A stretch of DNA of 64,000 bases from contig NZ_CP047024.1 of the NCBI RefSeq assembly GCF_009796745.1, forward strand, positions 1,736,001 to 1,800,000. The letters run 5' to 3'. Each line of letters opens with the position of its first letter. Within the stretch, counting starts at the first letter, position 1. The DNA is from Paraglaciecola sp. L1A13 (GTDB lineage Bacteria > Pseudomonadota > Gammaproteobacteria > Enterobacterales > Alteromonadaceae). Below are positions 9,525-17,207 of the stretch, in pieces. Made by a program: the position numbers and the translations under genes. Below the pieces are notes generated by a model, which was not told the origin of the DNA, made no database searches, and was given only the letters and a program-made list of their open reading frames with translations.

Positions 9525-10901
9525 ATGTTTGAAAATTTAACGGAACGCTTGGGGAAAACTCTCAAAGATATCAGTGGCCGAGGCCGACTCTCTGAAGACA
9601 ATATAAAAGACACATTGCGTGAAGTACGCATGGCGCTTCTCGAGGCTGACGTTGCGTTACCTGTAGTGAAAAGTTTTATTACTCAGGTTAAGGATCGTGC
9701 AGTAGGCACAGAAGTATCGAAAAGCCTTAATCCCGGCCAAGTATTTATCAAAATCGTTCAGGGCGAGTTGGAATCTGTCATGGGGCAGGCCAATGAAGGC
9801 CTAAACCTAGCTGCTCAACCACCGGCGGTTGTGCTGATGGCAGGCTTGCAAGGCGCGGGTAAAACCACCAGCGTTGGCAAACTAGCGCTATATTTAACTC
9901 AGCGTGAGAAAAAGAAAGTATTGGTGGTCAGTGCTGACGTTTATCGCCCTGCTGCTATCAAGCAGCTCGAAACATTGGCTGGTGAAGTCGGCGTGGAATG
10001 CTTCCCATCGACGATTGAACAAAAACCGCTTGATATTGTAAATAACGCAGTAGATTACGCTCGCAAGCAATTTTTTGATGTGCTGTTAGTCGACACCGCG
10101 GGTCGCTTGCATATAGATTCTGAAATGATGGGCGAAATTCAAGCGCTTCATAAGGCAATTAAGCCCGTTGAAACCTTGTTTGTGGTTGATGCCATGACAG
10201 GCCAAGATGCGGCTAATACAGCAAAGGCATTTAATGAAGCTTTGCCATTAACCGGTGTTATTCTGACGAAGACGGACGGTGACGCTCGCGGCGGAGCGGC
10301 CTTATCGGTGCGTCATATAACCGGTAAACCGATTAAGTTCTTAGGTATGGGTGAGAAGGTTGATGCCTTAGAACCGTTTCATCCTGAACGTGTAGCCTCT
10401 CGTATTTTAGGAATGGGCGACGTTTTAAGCCTGATCGAGGAAGTTGAGCGTAAAGTCGATAAAGATAAAGCTCAGCGACTTGCCAAAAAATTACAAAAAG
10501 GTAAAGGGTTTGACCTTCAAGATTTTAAAGAGCAATTAGAACAAATGCGCAATATGGGTGGAATGATGTCCATGATGGATAAGTTACCCGGAATGGGTAA
10601 TATGACTGCTCAGGTTAAGGACAAAGCGAACGATAAATCGTTTAATCAAATGGAAGCTATCATTAATTCTATGACGCCTCTTGAACGAAGCAAACCCGAT
10701 ACCATTAAAGGGTCTCGAAAACGCCGTATTGCAATGGGGTCTGGTACGCAAATTCAAGACGTTAACCGTTTATTGAAACAGTTTATGCAAATGCAGAAAA
10801 TGATGAAGAAGATGTCGGGCGGCGGCATGAAAAAAATGATGCGTAATATGAAAGGCATGATGCCCCCAGGCGGACCAGGCGGCATGTTTCCACCCCGCTA
10901 A
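9525..10901 (+). CDS. ffh: Signal recognition particle GTPase Ffh
   Basis: A 458-residue protein from the ATG at 9525 (E. coli 453 aa). It has an N-terminal helical bundle (FENLTERLGKTLKDISGRG), a G domain with P-loop GLQGAGKTTSVGK, DTAGRLH and TKTDGDARGG, and a methionine-rich M domain. Examples are MGGMMSMMDKLPGMGN and repeated KMM stretches near the C-terminus. Ffh binds 4.5S RNA and signal sequences emerging from ribosomes and delivers them to FtsY. A longer frame from a TTG at 9489 would add 12 residues, but that codon lies inside the -10 box. A terminator follows at once, so the usual rpsP-rimM-trmD-rplS genes are not downstream here. Confidence 0.97.
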   Translation: MFENLTERLGKTLKDISGRGRLSEDNIKDTLREVRMALLEADVALPVVKSFITQVKDRAVGTEVSKSLNPGQVFIKIVQGELESVMGQANEGLNLAAQPPAVVLMAGLQGAGKTTSVGKLALYLTQREKKKVLVVSADVYRPAAIKQLETLAGEVGVECFPSTIEQKPLDIVNNAVDYARKQFFDVLLVDTAGRLHIDSEMMGEIQALHKAIKPVETLFVVDAMTGQDAANTAKAFNEALPLTGVILTKTDGDARGGAALSVRHITGKPIKFLGMGEKVDALEPFHPERVASRILGMGDVLSLIEEVERKVDKDKAQRLAKKLQKGKGFDLQDFKEQLEQMRNMGGMMSMMDKLPGMGNMTAQVKDKANDKSFNQMEAIINSMTPLERSKPDTIKGSRKRRIAMGSGTQIQDVNRLLKQFMQMQKMMKKMSGGGMKKMMRNMKGMMPPGGPGGMFPPR

Positions 10902-10941
10902 ATATAACGTTAGGTTGAGCGTAGAAAATATCTTGTTTATT

Positions 10942-10971
10942 AATGGTCCATTTTATTGGGCCATTTTTTTT
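10942..10971 (+). terminator. Rho-independent terminator after ffh
   Basis: AATGGTCC pairs with GGGCCATT across a short AT loop (one G-T wobble) and is followed directly by a run of T. It ends the ffh transcript. Confidence 0.8.
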
Positions 10972-11042
10972 ACTTTATTGCTGAATTAAGTTGGTAAATA
11001 TAGGGCTAGGCCTTAACTTTCCATTCTATTAAGGATAAACAA

Positions 11043-11288
11043 ATGAAATGTGCGGAGCAAGATTATATTGAAGTAGCCTGTCTTTATCATTTGCGCGTCA
11101 AGTTAAGGTTAAAAGATGATTGTTGCGTAGCAGGCGTTGCCAAAAACACGGTATACAATGGGCTAAGACAAGAGTGTATTCTTATCGATACCGATGAAGG
11201 CTCTACTTCTGTACCACTTAATATGATCAGAACAATGCAGGCACTTGTCGCTAATCCCCATTTTACGCTAATCCAATTTTCTAGTTGA
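11043..11288 (+). CDS. rof: Rof-like Rho-binding antiterminator
   Basis: An 81-residue protein resembling E. coli Rof (84 aa). The hallmark is the N-terminal Asp-Tyr...Glu-x-Ala-Cys-x-x-His block (DYIEVACLYHLRVKLRLKD), followed by small Sm-fold-like beta strands, including ECILIDTDEGSTSVPLNMI. Rof binds Rho and prevents RNA loading, so it inhibits Rho-dependent termination. AAGGA eight bases before the ATG gives a good ribosome binding site. It stands alone between ffh and the CofD-like gene. Family call is by pattern recognition and reasonably sure. Confidence 0.75.
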   Translation: MKCAEQDYIEVACLYHLRVKLRLKDDCCVAGVAKNTVYNGLRQECILIDTDEGSTSVPLNMIRTMQALVANPHFTLIQFSS

Positions 11289-11433
11289 ATTTTTTCGTAC
11301 TACGACGGCTTATCTTGCGTGAATATAAAACGCTTAGTCGGCAGAAAACACGTTGTTACTTGGATTTTTTGTACGAAGGTGTAATCTAATACTCATAATA
11401 ATAATATATTTTCAGGGTCGTAATACAATATGA

Positions 11434-12645
11434 GTGTGCAGCTCAATGCGCGTTAAACCGTATGCGCAATCAAAAGTTCAGCCTCAGCTCCAGTCGCTAG
11501 ACGCTTCAGAGCATGTGTCTCAACGAGGTAAAAAACTATTGTTCTTTAGTGGGGGCAGTGCACTGCGCACGTTTTGCCAGCCGCTGGTAAAGGCTACACA
11601 CAACTCCGTTCATCTTGTTACGCCATTTGATTCAGGCGGAAGTTCAGCAAAAATCCGGCAGCATTTTTCGTTGCCCGCAGTAGGGGATTTACGTAATCGT
11701 TTATTGGCCCTAAGTCACAATCAAACTCGCGAACAAAAAATAATAGCCCGTTTACTCAGTTACCGGCTTTGTTCAAATGCATCACAGTATGCGCTTCGTG
11801 ACCATCTTCAATCCATGGCTGATGGGCGAGATCCTCTCGTAGCTTTGCTCAGTCACGAACATCGCCAAATTTTTTGTCAAAAAATCACCGGAATTTTGCG
11901 GTGTTTGCCTATTGATTTTGATTTAGAAGGTGCCTGCATTGGAAATTTATTATTTATTGATACCAAACACTCAGGTAAAAACTCATTACAATCTGGTATT
12001 GAACTCTTTCATCAGATGCTTGATATTCGCGGTGTTGTTAGGCCGATAGTGGAAGACAATCTGCATATTGCGGCATATTTGCAAAATGGTGAGACAATTG
12101 TTGGGCAACATCTATTGACGGCTAAAGAGACACCAGCGCTGAGCAGCGCAATAACAAAACTATACTTATGCAAAAATGTCAGTAATCCGAGCGCAGTCGA
12201 TTGTTTATTACAGCCTACTAATAGAGCATATATTGAGCAAGCAGATGTTATTTGTTATCCCCCAGGCAGTTTTTTTACTAGCATTGTGGCTAATCTATTA
12301 CCTGTTGGTGTTGGTGAAGCAGTCGGAAAAAATCCAAATAAAAAAGTGTATATTCCTAATTTAGGAAATGATCCTGAGCAACTAGGCATGAGCTTAGAAG
12401 ACTGCGTGCTAACTTTATTGAGTTATTTACGCAAAAATACTCAACAGCCACTGCCAGCATCGCAATACATCAGTACTATTTTATTAGACGTAAATGAGAA
12501 ATATTATTCTGGCGGTATACCGTTTGAGCAGTTCAGAGCGTTAGGAATTGCCGTTATTCAACGTGATTTAGTCACTATGCGCAGTGCGCCTTTTTATAAT
12601 GATGAATTATTACTTAAAAGCCTATTGGAAATAACTCAAGGTTAA
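11434..12645 (+). CDS. CofD-like protein (GAK-system type), orphan
   Basis: Up to 403 residues. Motifs typical of the CofD/YvcK-like 2-phospho-L-lactate transferase fold are visible: a glycine-rich phosphate loop LLFFSGGSALR (about 36-46), FDSGGSSAKIR (about 67-77) and AVGDLRNRLLAL. Late in the chain YPPGSFFTSIVANLLPVGV contributes to the nucleotide pocket. This matches the subgroup annotated as GAK system CofD-like, normally beside an ATP-grasp and an HprK-like kinase; neither is present here. The start is uncertain: GTG at 11434 or ATG at 11446. The reaction is unknown. The 3' end lies five bases from the convergent LysR gene. Confidence 0.75.
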   Translation: MCSSMRVKPYAQSKVQPQLQSLDASEHVSQRGKKLLFFSGGSALRTFCQPLVKATHNSVHLVTPFDSGGSSAKIRQHFSLPAVGDLRNRLLALSHNQTREQKIIARLLSYRLCSNASQYALRDHLQSMADGRDPLVALLSHEHRQIFCQKITGILRCLPIDFDLEGACIGNLLFIDTKHSGKNSLQSGIELFHQMLDIRGVVRPIVEDNLHIAAYLQNGETIVGQHLLTAKETPALSSAITKLYLCKNVSNPSAVDCLLQPTNRAYIEQADVICYPPGSFFTSIVANLLPVGVGEAVGKNPNKKVYIPNLGNDPEQLGMSLEDCVLTLLSYLRKNTQQPLPASQYISTILLDVNEKYYSGGIPFEQFRALGIAVIQRDLVTMRSAPFYNDELLLKSLLEITQG

Positions 12646-12650
12646 TGAGT

Positions 12651-13559
12651 TCAATAATGGCCATTTTTAATCCGGGCAACTAAAAAATCGACAGCGGCTT
12701 TTACTTTAGGAACCAAGTAACGTGGTTTTTGATACAGCAGATATATACCTAAATCATTCCCAGAAGTCACATTTATATGCGGAGTTAACCTCAACTCCTG
12801 CAATTCACCTGATGCGAGGTAATCTTTAAGCGACCATTTTGGGGCCATCATAATACCTTGTCCTAAAAGCACTTTGCTTAATAACCATTTACCATTATTT
12901 GAAATGGCCACCTGAGGGGCTGATACATCTTGCCATTGTCCGTTAATTTCGCTTGTCCAGCGCAGTGGACCATTCGGGGTACGATAATATAAGCCACTGT
13001 GATGTTTTAAATCTAATGGTGTGACCGGCGTACCGATTTGCGTCAGGTATTGCTGTGTGGCCACGGCCACAAATTGGTTGTCCATCAATTTAATGGCTAC
13101 CACTCTCTCATTTGGCGCGTAACCACCGCGTATAGCTATATCCACATCATCTCGTGATAAGGCTGTTAATTCGTCGCTTAAACGTATGTCGAGAATAATT
13201 TGTGGATAACGCTGACTAAATTCATCTAATAATGGAAATAAAATGGGCTCAGCAAATTCAACCATTACACTGATACGCAACTGCCCTGTTGGGATCGTTT
13301 GATAGCTACGCACGGTATCATTACTGGATTCTAACTGACGTAAAATGTCCTTTACTTGAGTGTAATAGGTGTGACCAATTTCAGTTAATTTTACTACACG
13401 GGTCGAGCGTTTTAACAAGCTGGCTCCAAGGCTGCGCTCTAAGTCTGCGACTCGACGAGACAGAGATGAAGGCGGAACGTGGAACGACAGAGCCGCTTGA
13501 GTAAAACTGCCTGTTTCCGCTACCTTACAAAAGTAACGGATCGCTCTTAGTTGATCCAT
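12651..13559 (-). CDS. LysR family transcriptional regulator (divergent to oxidoreductase)
   Basis: A 302-residue LysR regulator. The N-terminal winged helix-turn-helix is plain (MDQLRAIRYFCKVAETGSFT, then PSSLSRRVADLERSLGASLL), and a substrate-binding domain covers about 90-295. It is transcribed away from the oxidoreductase at 13712 with a 152-bp gap containing two palindromes, the usual arrangement for a LysR protein controlling its divergent neighbour. AGGA four bases before the ATG supports the start. The effector is unknown; the target is inferred from position. Confidence 0.92.
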   Translation of the reverse strand: MDQLRAIRYFCKVAETGSFTQAALSFHVPPSSLSRRVADLERSLGASLLKRSTRVVKLTEIGHTYYTQVKDILRQLESSNDTVRSYQTIPTGQLRISVMVEFAEPILFPLLDEFSQRYPQIILDIRLSDELTALSRDDVDIAIRGGYAPNERVVAIKLMDNQFVAVATQQYLTQIGTPVTPLDLKHHSGLYYRTPNGPLRWTSEINGQWQDVSAPQVAISNNGKWLLSKVLLGQGIMMAPKWSLKDYLASGELQELRLTPHINVTSGNDLGIYLLYQKPRYLVPKVKAAVDFLVARIKNGHY

Positions 13560-13583
13560 AAAATCCTAGTGATTGGTCTATTG

Positions 13584-13598
13584 TTGCTTTTTAAGCAA
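13584..13598. promoter_or_regulatory. Candidate LysR operator (TTGCTT-N3-AAGCAA)
   Basis: A perfect 6+3+6 palindrome about 25 bp upstream of the LysR start, in the LysR/oxidoreductase gap. It contains the T-N11-A spacing common to LysR sites. Binding is inferred. Confidence 0.4.
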
Positions 13599-13634
13599 TA
13601 AAGATTGGTATTTATAGGGGGTTATATTAACAAA

Positions 13635-13646
13635 ATTAGGCCTAAT
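13635..13646. promoter_or_regulatory. Perfect 12-bp palindrome ATTAGGCCTAAT
   Basis: The second inverted repeat in the same divergent gap, about 65 bp before the oxidoreductase ATG. It may be a second operator half or an activation site. No protein can be assigned from sequence alone. Confidence 0.3.
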
Positions 13647-13711
13647 ATTGTAATAAGTGCGCAATCAAGTCGTCAAAAATTAAATACACTGATGCAAAAA
13701 GGAGATATTAA

Positions 13712-14710
13712 ATGACCACATATACTGCAATAAATTTAAAACAACGCCCTGAGCCAGGCCCGATACCCGCGTCAACATTTGAGGTCGTGCAAAAAGCCCT
13801 CCCTAGCGCTGGGCCCGGTGAAATAGTCGTTAAACAAACCTATATGTCGCTTGATCCTGCGATGATTGGTTGGATGAGCTCAGACACAAAAAGTTATATT
13901 CCGCCCGTTGCTTTAGGTGATGTAATGCGTTCGTCAGGAACAGGTGAAGTGATTGAAAGTAATCACCCTGACTTTGCGGTTGGTGAGCGTGTGATGGGAA
14001 TGACAGGCTGGACGGAGTATTTCGTTACTAATGGACAAGGCTTGAACAAATTACCTGCTGGGGTAAGTGAAGAGCAAGCCTTGTCGGTTTTTGCGTTACC
14101 AGGATTGACAGCCACACAGGGGCTTTATGGTGTGGCAAAACCTAAGTCCGGTGAAACCATAGTCGTCAGCGGAGCTGCAGGCTCTGTTGGTTCGATTGTT
14201 GGGCAGCTTGCAAAAGCGGATGGCTTAAAAGTTATCGGCGTGGCGGGTTCAGATGAAAAGTGTCAATGGTTAGTGAATGAGCTTGGTTTTGATGGTGCCA
14301 TCAATTACAAAACAGATGACGTAAATGCTAAGCTCAGTGAGTTGGCGCCTAATGGTGTAGATATTTTCTTCGAGAATACTGGGGGCGTCATTCAGCAACA
14401 CATTTTTGAGCATATGAATGCCCACGGTCGTGTGGCGGTATGCGGTATGATTGCAGATTATGCTACTTCAGAGCCAAGTGCTGGTCCTAATTGGATCCCC
14501 ATTATCAAAAAGCGCTTAACCATTCAGGGTTTCACTATGCCTGATCACTACGCTCAAGTGCCTGATTTACTTGCGAAGTTGACTCCGTACGTCATGAAAG
14601 GGCAGATAAAATACCGCGCTCATGTTCTCGACGGGTTAACGTCGGCAGTCGACGGTTTGAACATGCTGTTAACGGGTGCCAATAATGGCAAATTAATGGT
14701 CAAGCTTTAA
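13712..14710 (+). CDS. NADPH-dependent enone/alkenal reductase (CurA/YncB-like, zinc-free MDR)
   Basis: A 332-residue medium-chain dehydrogenase/reductase of the leukotriene B4 12-hydroxydehydrogenase/CurA type. The GroES-like half carries YMSLDPAMIGWMS, typical of this group, and the usual structural and catalytic zinc cysteines are missing. The Rossmann half has VSGAAGSVGSIVG near residues 148-160 and later GVDIFFENTGG. These enzymes reduce carbon-carbon double bonds conjugated to carbonyls using NADPH. AAGGAG six bases before the ATG supports the start. Control by the divergent LysR regulator is likely. The natural substrate is not predictable. Confidence 0.88.
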   Translation: MTTYTAINLKQRPEPGPIPASTFEVVQKALPSAGPGEIVVKQTYMSLDPAMIGWMSSDTKSYIPPVALGDVMRSSGTGEVIESNHPDFAVGERVMGMTGWTEYFVTNGQGLNKLPAGVSEEQALSVFALPGLTATQGLYGVAKPKSGETIVVSGAAGSVGSIVGQLAKADGLKVIGVAGSDEKCQWLVNELGFDGAINYKTDDVNAKLSELAPNGVDIFFENTGGVIQQHIFEHMNAHGRVAVCGMIADYATSEPSAGPNWIPIIKKRLTIQGFTMPDHYAQVPDLLAKLTPYVMKGQIKYRAHVLDGLTSAVDGLNMLLTGANNGKLMVKL

Positions 14711-14807
14711 GCTATGTGAGTTCGTGTAAGTAAGGGGGCTAACGCTCCCTCATTGCCTTTTGTTTTTTCATTATATCAATATTAGCCCTACCCATATGCC
14801 AAGTGAA

Positions 14808-15704
14808 TTAGAAACGAAGCCAATGTTGTTGGCTGATCCTTTCCCAAAACCATTGAGTGGCTTTTCCGGTTTTTGATTTTTCTTTCGCAGAATAAATAGG
14901 AATAGGTGGTCGTGGCAACGACGTTGGTTTTGCCACTAAAGTACCATTATCTAAAAACGGCTGAGCAATGTGCAAAGGTAGAAAACCGATGCCGATCCCT
15001 GCAGCTTGTGCTCTGGCTTTACTTTGCATATTACTGACTCGAATGAGCTGCTTATTGTCAAACACGCCGCTTGAGCGGCCCGGTAATGTTCGGGAACTAT
15101 CGGCGACAACTATGTATGGATATTTGCGGATATGATGGCCCTCAATCAAACCGATAAAATCGGCTAATGGATGAGAAGCACTAACGGCGAATACAAATTC
15201 TAAATTACCCAACTGTGAAACCTGATATTGTCCTTTCGGTAACTCTCCCGTTACACCCAATGCGATATCAGCCCGTTTGGTTTGTAATGCATCCCAGCCA
15301 CCTCCTAATGCCTCCTCGATAATGGTGATTTCAACATGTTTGTCTAACGCACAAAATTGCGCAATTAATGCGAGAAGCGGCTCGTCCGGTATGACGGTGT
15401 CTTTGGCGATAATCAATTTTGATTCCCAACCTGACTCTAATTGCCGGACACGCGCTTCTAACTCGTTCGTTGCTTGAAGAAGCTCTACGCCTTCATCCAG
15501 TACTAATTTTCCGGCAGGTGTTAAGGCTGCTCGTTGTCCTTTTCTATCAAATAGGGCGACTCCCAAATCGGCCTCTAATTTACTGATGGTATAAGTTAAT
15601 GCAGAAGGAACTTTGAATAAACTGTCTGCTGCGGCAGCAAAACTGCCCTTGGTCTGTATTGCTTCTAATACGCGAAGTGCATCTAGCGTGACAGCATGGC
15701 GCAT
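14808..15704 (-). CDS. LysR family transcriptional regulator (after pirin/DoxX)
   Basis: A 298-residue LysR regulator. The HTH covers the first 60 residues (LDALRVLEAIQTKGSFAAAA, then SALTYTISKLEADLGVALFD), followed by an effector-binding domain. AAGGAG five bases before the ATG is a strong ribosome binding site. It lies 71 bp downstream of the pirin gene on the same strand, with a hairpin between them, and converges with the oxidoreductase. It may control the doxX-pirin pair or the oxidoreductase; sequence does not decide. Confidence 0.92.
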   Translation of the reverse strand: MRHAVTLDALRVLEAIQTKGSFAAAADSLFKVPSALTYTISKLEADLGVALFDRKGQRAALTPAGKLVLDEGVELLQATNELEARVRQLESGWESKLIIAKDTVIPDEPLLALIAQFCALDKHVEITIIEEALGGGWDALQTKRADIALGVTGELPKGQYQVSQLGNLEFVFAVSASHPLADFIGLIEGHHIRKYPYIVVADSSRTLPGRSSGVFDNKQLIRVSNMQSKARAQAAGIGIGFLPLHIAQPFLDNGTLVAKPTSLPRPPIPIYSAKEKSKTGKATQWFWERISQQHWLRF

Positions 15705-15717
15705 AAAATCTCCTTCT

Positions 15718-15756
15718 GTAAAAAATAAGCCGCACTGAACGAGTATTCAGTGCGGC
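15718..15756 (-). terminator. Terminator downstream of pirin gene
   Basis: An 11-bp perfect stem, GCCGCACTGAA with TTCAGTGCGGC and a six-base loop. On the minus strand it is followed by TTATTTTTT. It separates pirin from the LysR gene, so the LysR message is probably partly independent. Confidence 0.8.
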
Positions 15757-15775
15757 AGTAACATAGAGGTTAACC

Positions 15776-16471
15776 TCAAGGGAGGTCAAATATTAAAGCG
15801 GTAACGGTCTCAGTGCTGTCGTTAGATAACGTGATCGTATTCACGCGATTGATCTTAGCACCATCACCTTGTTTTAGTTGCTGTTGATTAATACTCAACT
15901 GACCCGCAACTTGATGCACATAAGTGTTGTGGCTTTCGTTTATATCCATTTCTAGCTTTGTTCCAGCGGCGAGTATTAATTGACTCATCGTGGCATCCTG
16001 ATTGATTTGTAAGGTGTCATCAATTCCCGTTGACGTGATTATCTGGGTCAATCCTTGGGCTCTACCAAAATCTTTTTGTTGATATCCTGGCGCACCACCG
16101 GTGTTTTTAGGCACAATCCATATCTGTAAAAAGGTCAGAATATCGCTATCAGAAGCGTTGTATTCGCTATGCGTCACTCCTGTTCCGGCGGACATCAACT
16201 GAAATTCACCCGCAGGTAAATGTTTAATGTTGCCCATGCTATCTTTATGCGCGATAACGCCTTGAGTAACATAGCTTAGAATTTCCATATCTTTATGACC
16301 ATGCGTACCGAAACCTGCTCCGGCTTCCACTTTGTCGTCATTAATGACTCTTAAAGCGGAATACCCCATATGTTTTGGATCATGGTAGGAGCCAAATGAA
16401 AAGGTATGTTTACTTTCTAACCAACCGAAGTTAGCGGTTCCCCTGTCGCTGGCTAAACGAATATCAATCAT
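15776..16471 (-). CDS. Pirin family protein (YhhW-like bicupin)
   Basis: A 231-residue pirin. The N-terminal cupin has the metal-binding pattern GFGTHGHKDMEILSYVTQG (His pair plus later His and Glu), then TGVTHSEYN. Some bacterial pirins, such as YhhW, have quercetin 2,3-dioxygenase activity; others act as redox-sensitive regulators. AGGAG seven bases before the ATG is a strong ribosome binding site. doxX lies 26 bp upstream on the same strand, so the two are almost certainly one operon. The exact reaction is unknown. Confidence 0.92.
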   Translation of the reverse strand: MIDIRLASDRGTANFGWLESKHTFSFGSYHDPKHMGYSALRVINDDKVEAGAGFGTHGHKDMEILSYVTQGVIAHKDSMGNIKHLPAGEFQLMSAGTGVTHSEYNASDSDILTFLQIWIVPKNTGGAPGYQQKDFGRAQGLTQIITSTGIDDTLQINQDATMSQLILAAGTKLEMDINESHNTYVHQVAGQLSINQQQLKQGDGAKINRVNTITLSNDSTETVTALIFDLP

Positions 16472-16497
16472 GTTCTTTCTCCTAATTGATAGGTGGA

Positions 16498-16947
16498 TTA
16501 TTTAACGAAACGAGCAGCTAAACGTGAATCAATCGATAACTTGCCTGCGCCAGAAAATAACAGCGAGACAGTGACCGCCAGCAACGCTAGAGCGAATTCG
16601 TAACCATTGTTTGCCATAAATAAACCGTTTGTTATGTGAACAGTGAAAATAGCCATCGCCATAGTGAACGCCAATATGGCTGCCGCAGGACGGGTTAATA
16701 GGCCTAAGAGCAGAGCAATTCCCCCGAAAAATTCTGCGCTACCCGTTAGGAACGCAAGTGTGTAACCAGGTTCTAAGCCGATTGAAGCCATCCATTGTCC
16801 TGTACCTTCCAGTCCGTATCCGCCAAAGGCACCAAACAGTTTTTGCGCGCCATGAGCGATAAAAGTAATACCAATTGGAACGCGCAACGCCAAGGCTGAA
16901 AATCCACTTTTTGTTGCGAATATTTTAGCTAATATTGTATTTTTCAT
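16498..16947 (-). CDS. DoxX family membrane protein
   Basis: A 149-residue four-helix inner membrane protein. The first helix carries the family pattern ALRVPIGITFIAHGAQKLFG, then EFFGGIALLLGLLTRPAA. GAGGA seven bases before the ATG sets the start. It is first in an operon with pirin. DoxX-like proteins recur beside pirins and quinone- or electrophile-handling enzymes. A role in membrane redox defence is plausible but inferred. Confidence 0.88.
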   Translation of the reverse strand: MKNTILAKIFATKSGFSALALRVPIGITFIAHGAQKLFGAFGGYGLEGTGQWMASIGLEPGYTLAFLTGSAEFFGGIALLLGLLTRPAAAILAFTMAMAIFTVHITNGLFMANNGYEFALALLAVTVSLLFSGAGKLSIDSRLAARFVK

Positions 16948-17167
16948 AGTTTGATCCTCAATTTATTTGATTGTGTTAGAGCATACTGCGCTTCTTTATT
17001 TTTCAGCGTTACGCTGTTGAGGTAAATATAGAGTCTTATCAATTGATAGAAAATTGGAATGTTTTGAGGTTTTAGTTCAAAAAAATTGAACTGATTGTAT
17101 TCTAGCGTTGTTTTCCGAGATATATATTCATACTTACAGTGAAATAGGGCGGAGCAGCGAATAAAAG

Positions 17168-17192
17168 AAGACACTGGATTAATCAGTGTCTT
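17168..17192 (-). terminator. Terminator downstream of the M28 peptidase gene
   Basis: AAGACACTG pairs with CAGTGTCTT over a seven-base loop. On the minus strand it sits 16 bp after the peptidase stop and is followed by CTTTTATT. Confidence 0.65.
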
Positions 17193-17207
17193 ATTTTGTT
17201 TATTTGT

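Noticed and set aside
14728..14748. Hairpin AGGGGGC-TAAC-GCTCCCT after the oxidoreductase
   Set aside because: Needs a wobble pair and has no T run directly after it; too weak to call a terminator.
16944..17174. 76-codon minus-strand ORF upstream of doxX
   Set aside because: No ribosome binding site, low-complexity composition and it occupies the doxX promoter region; no family resemblance.
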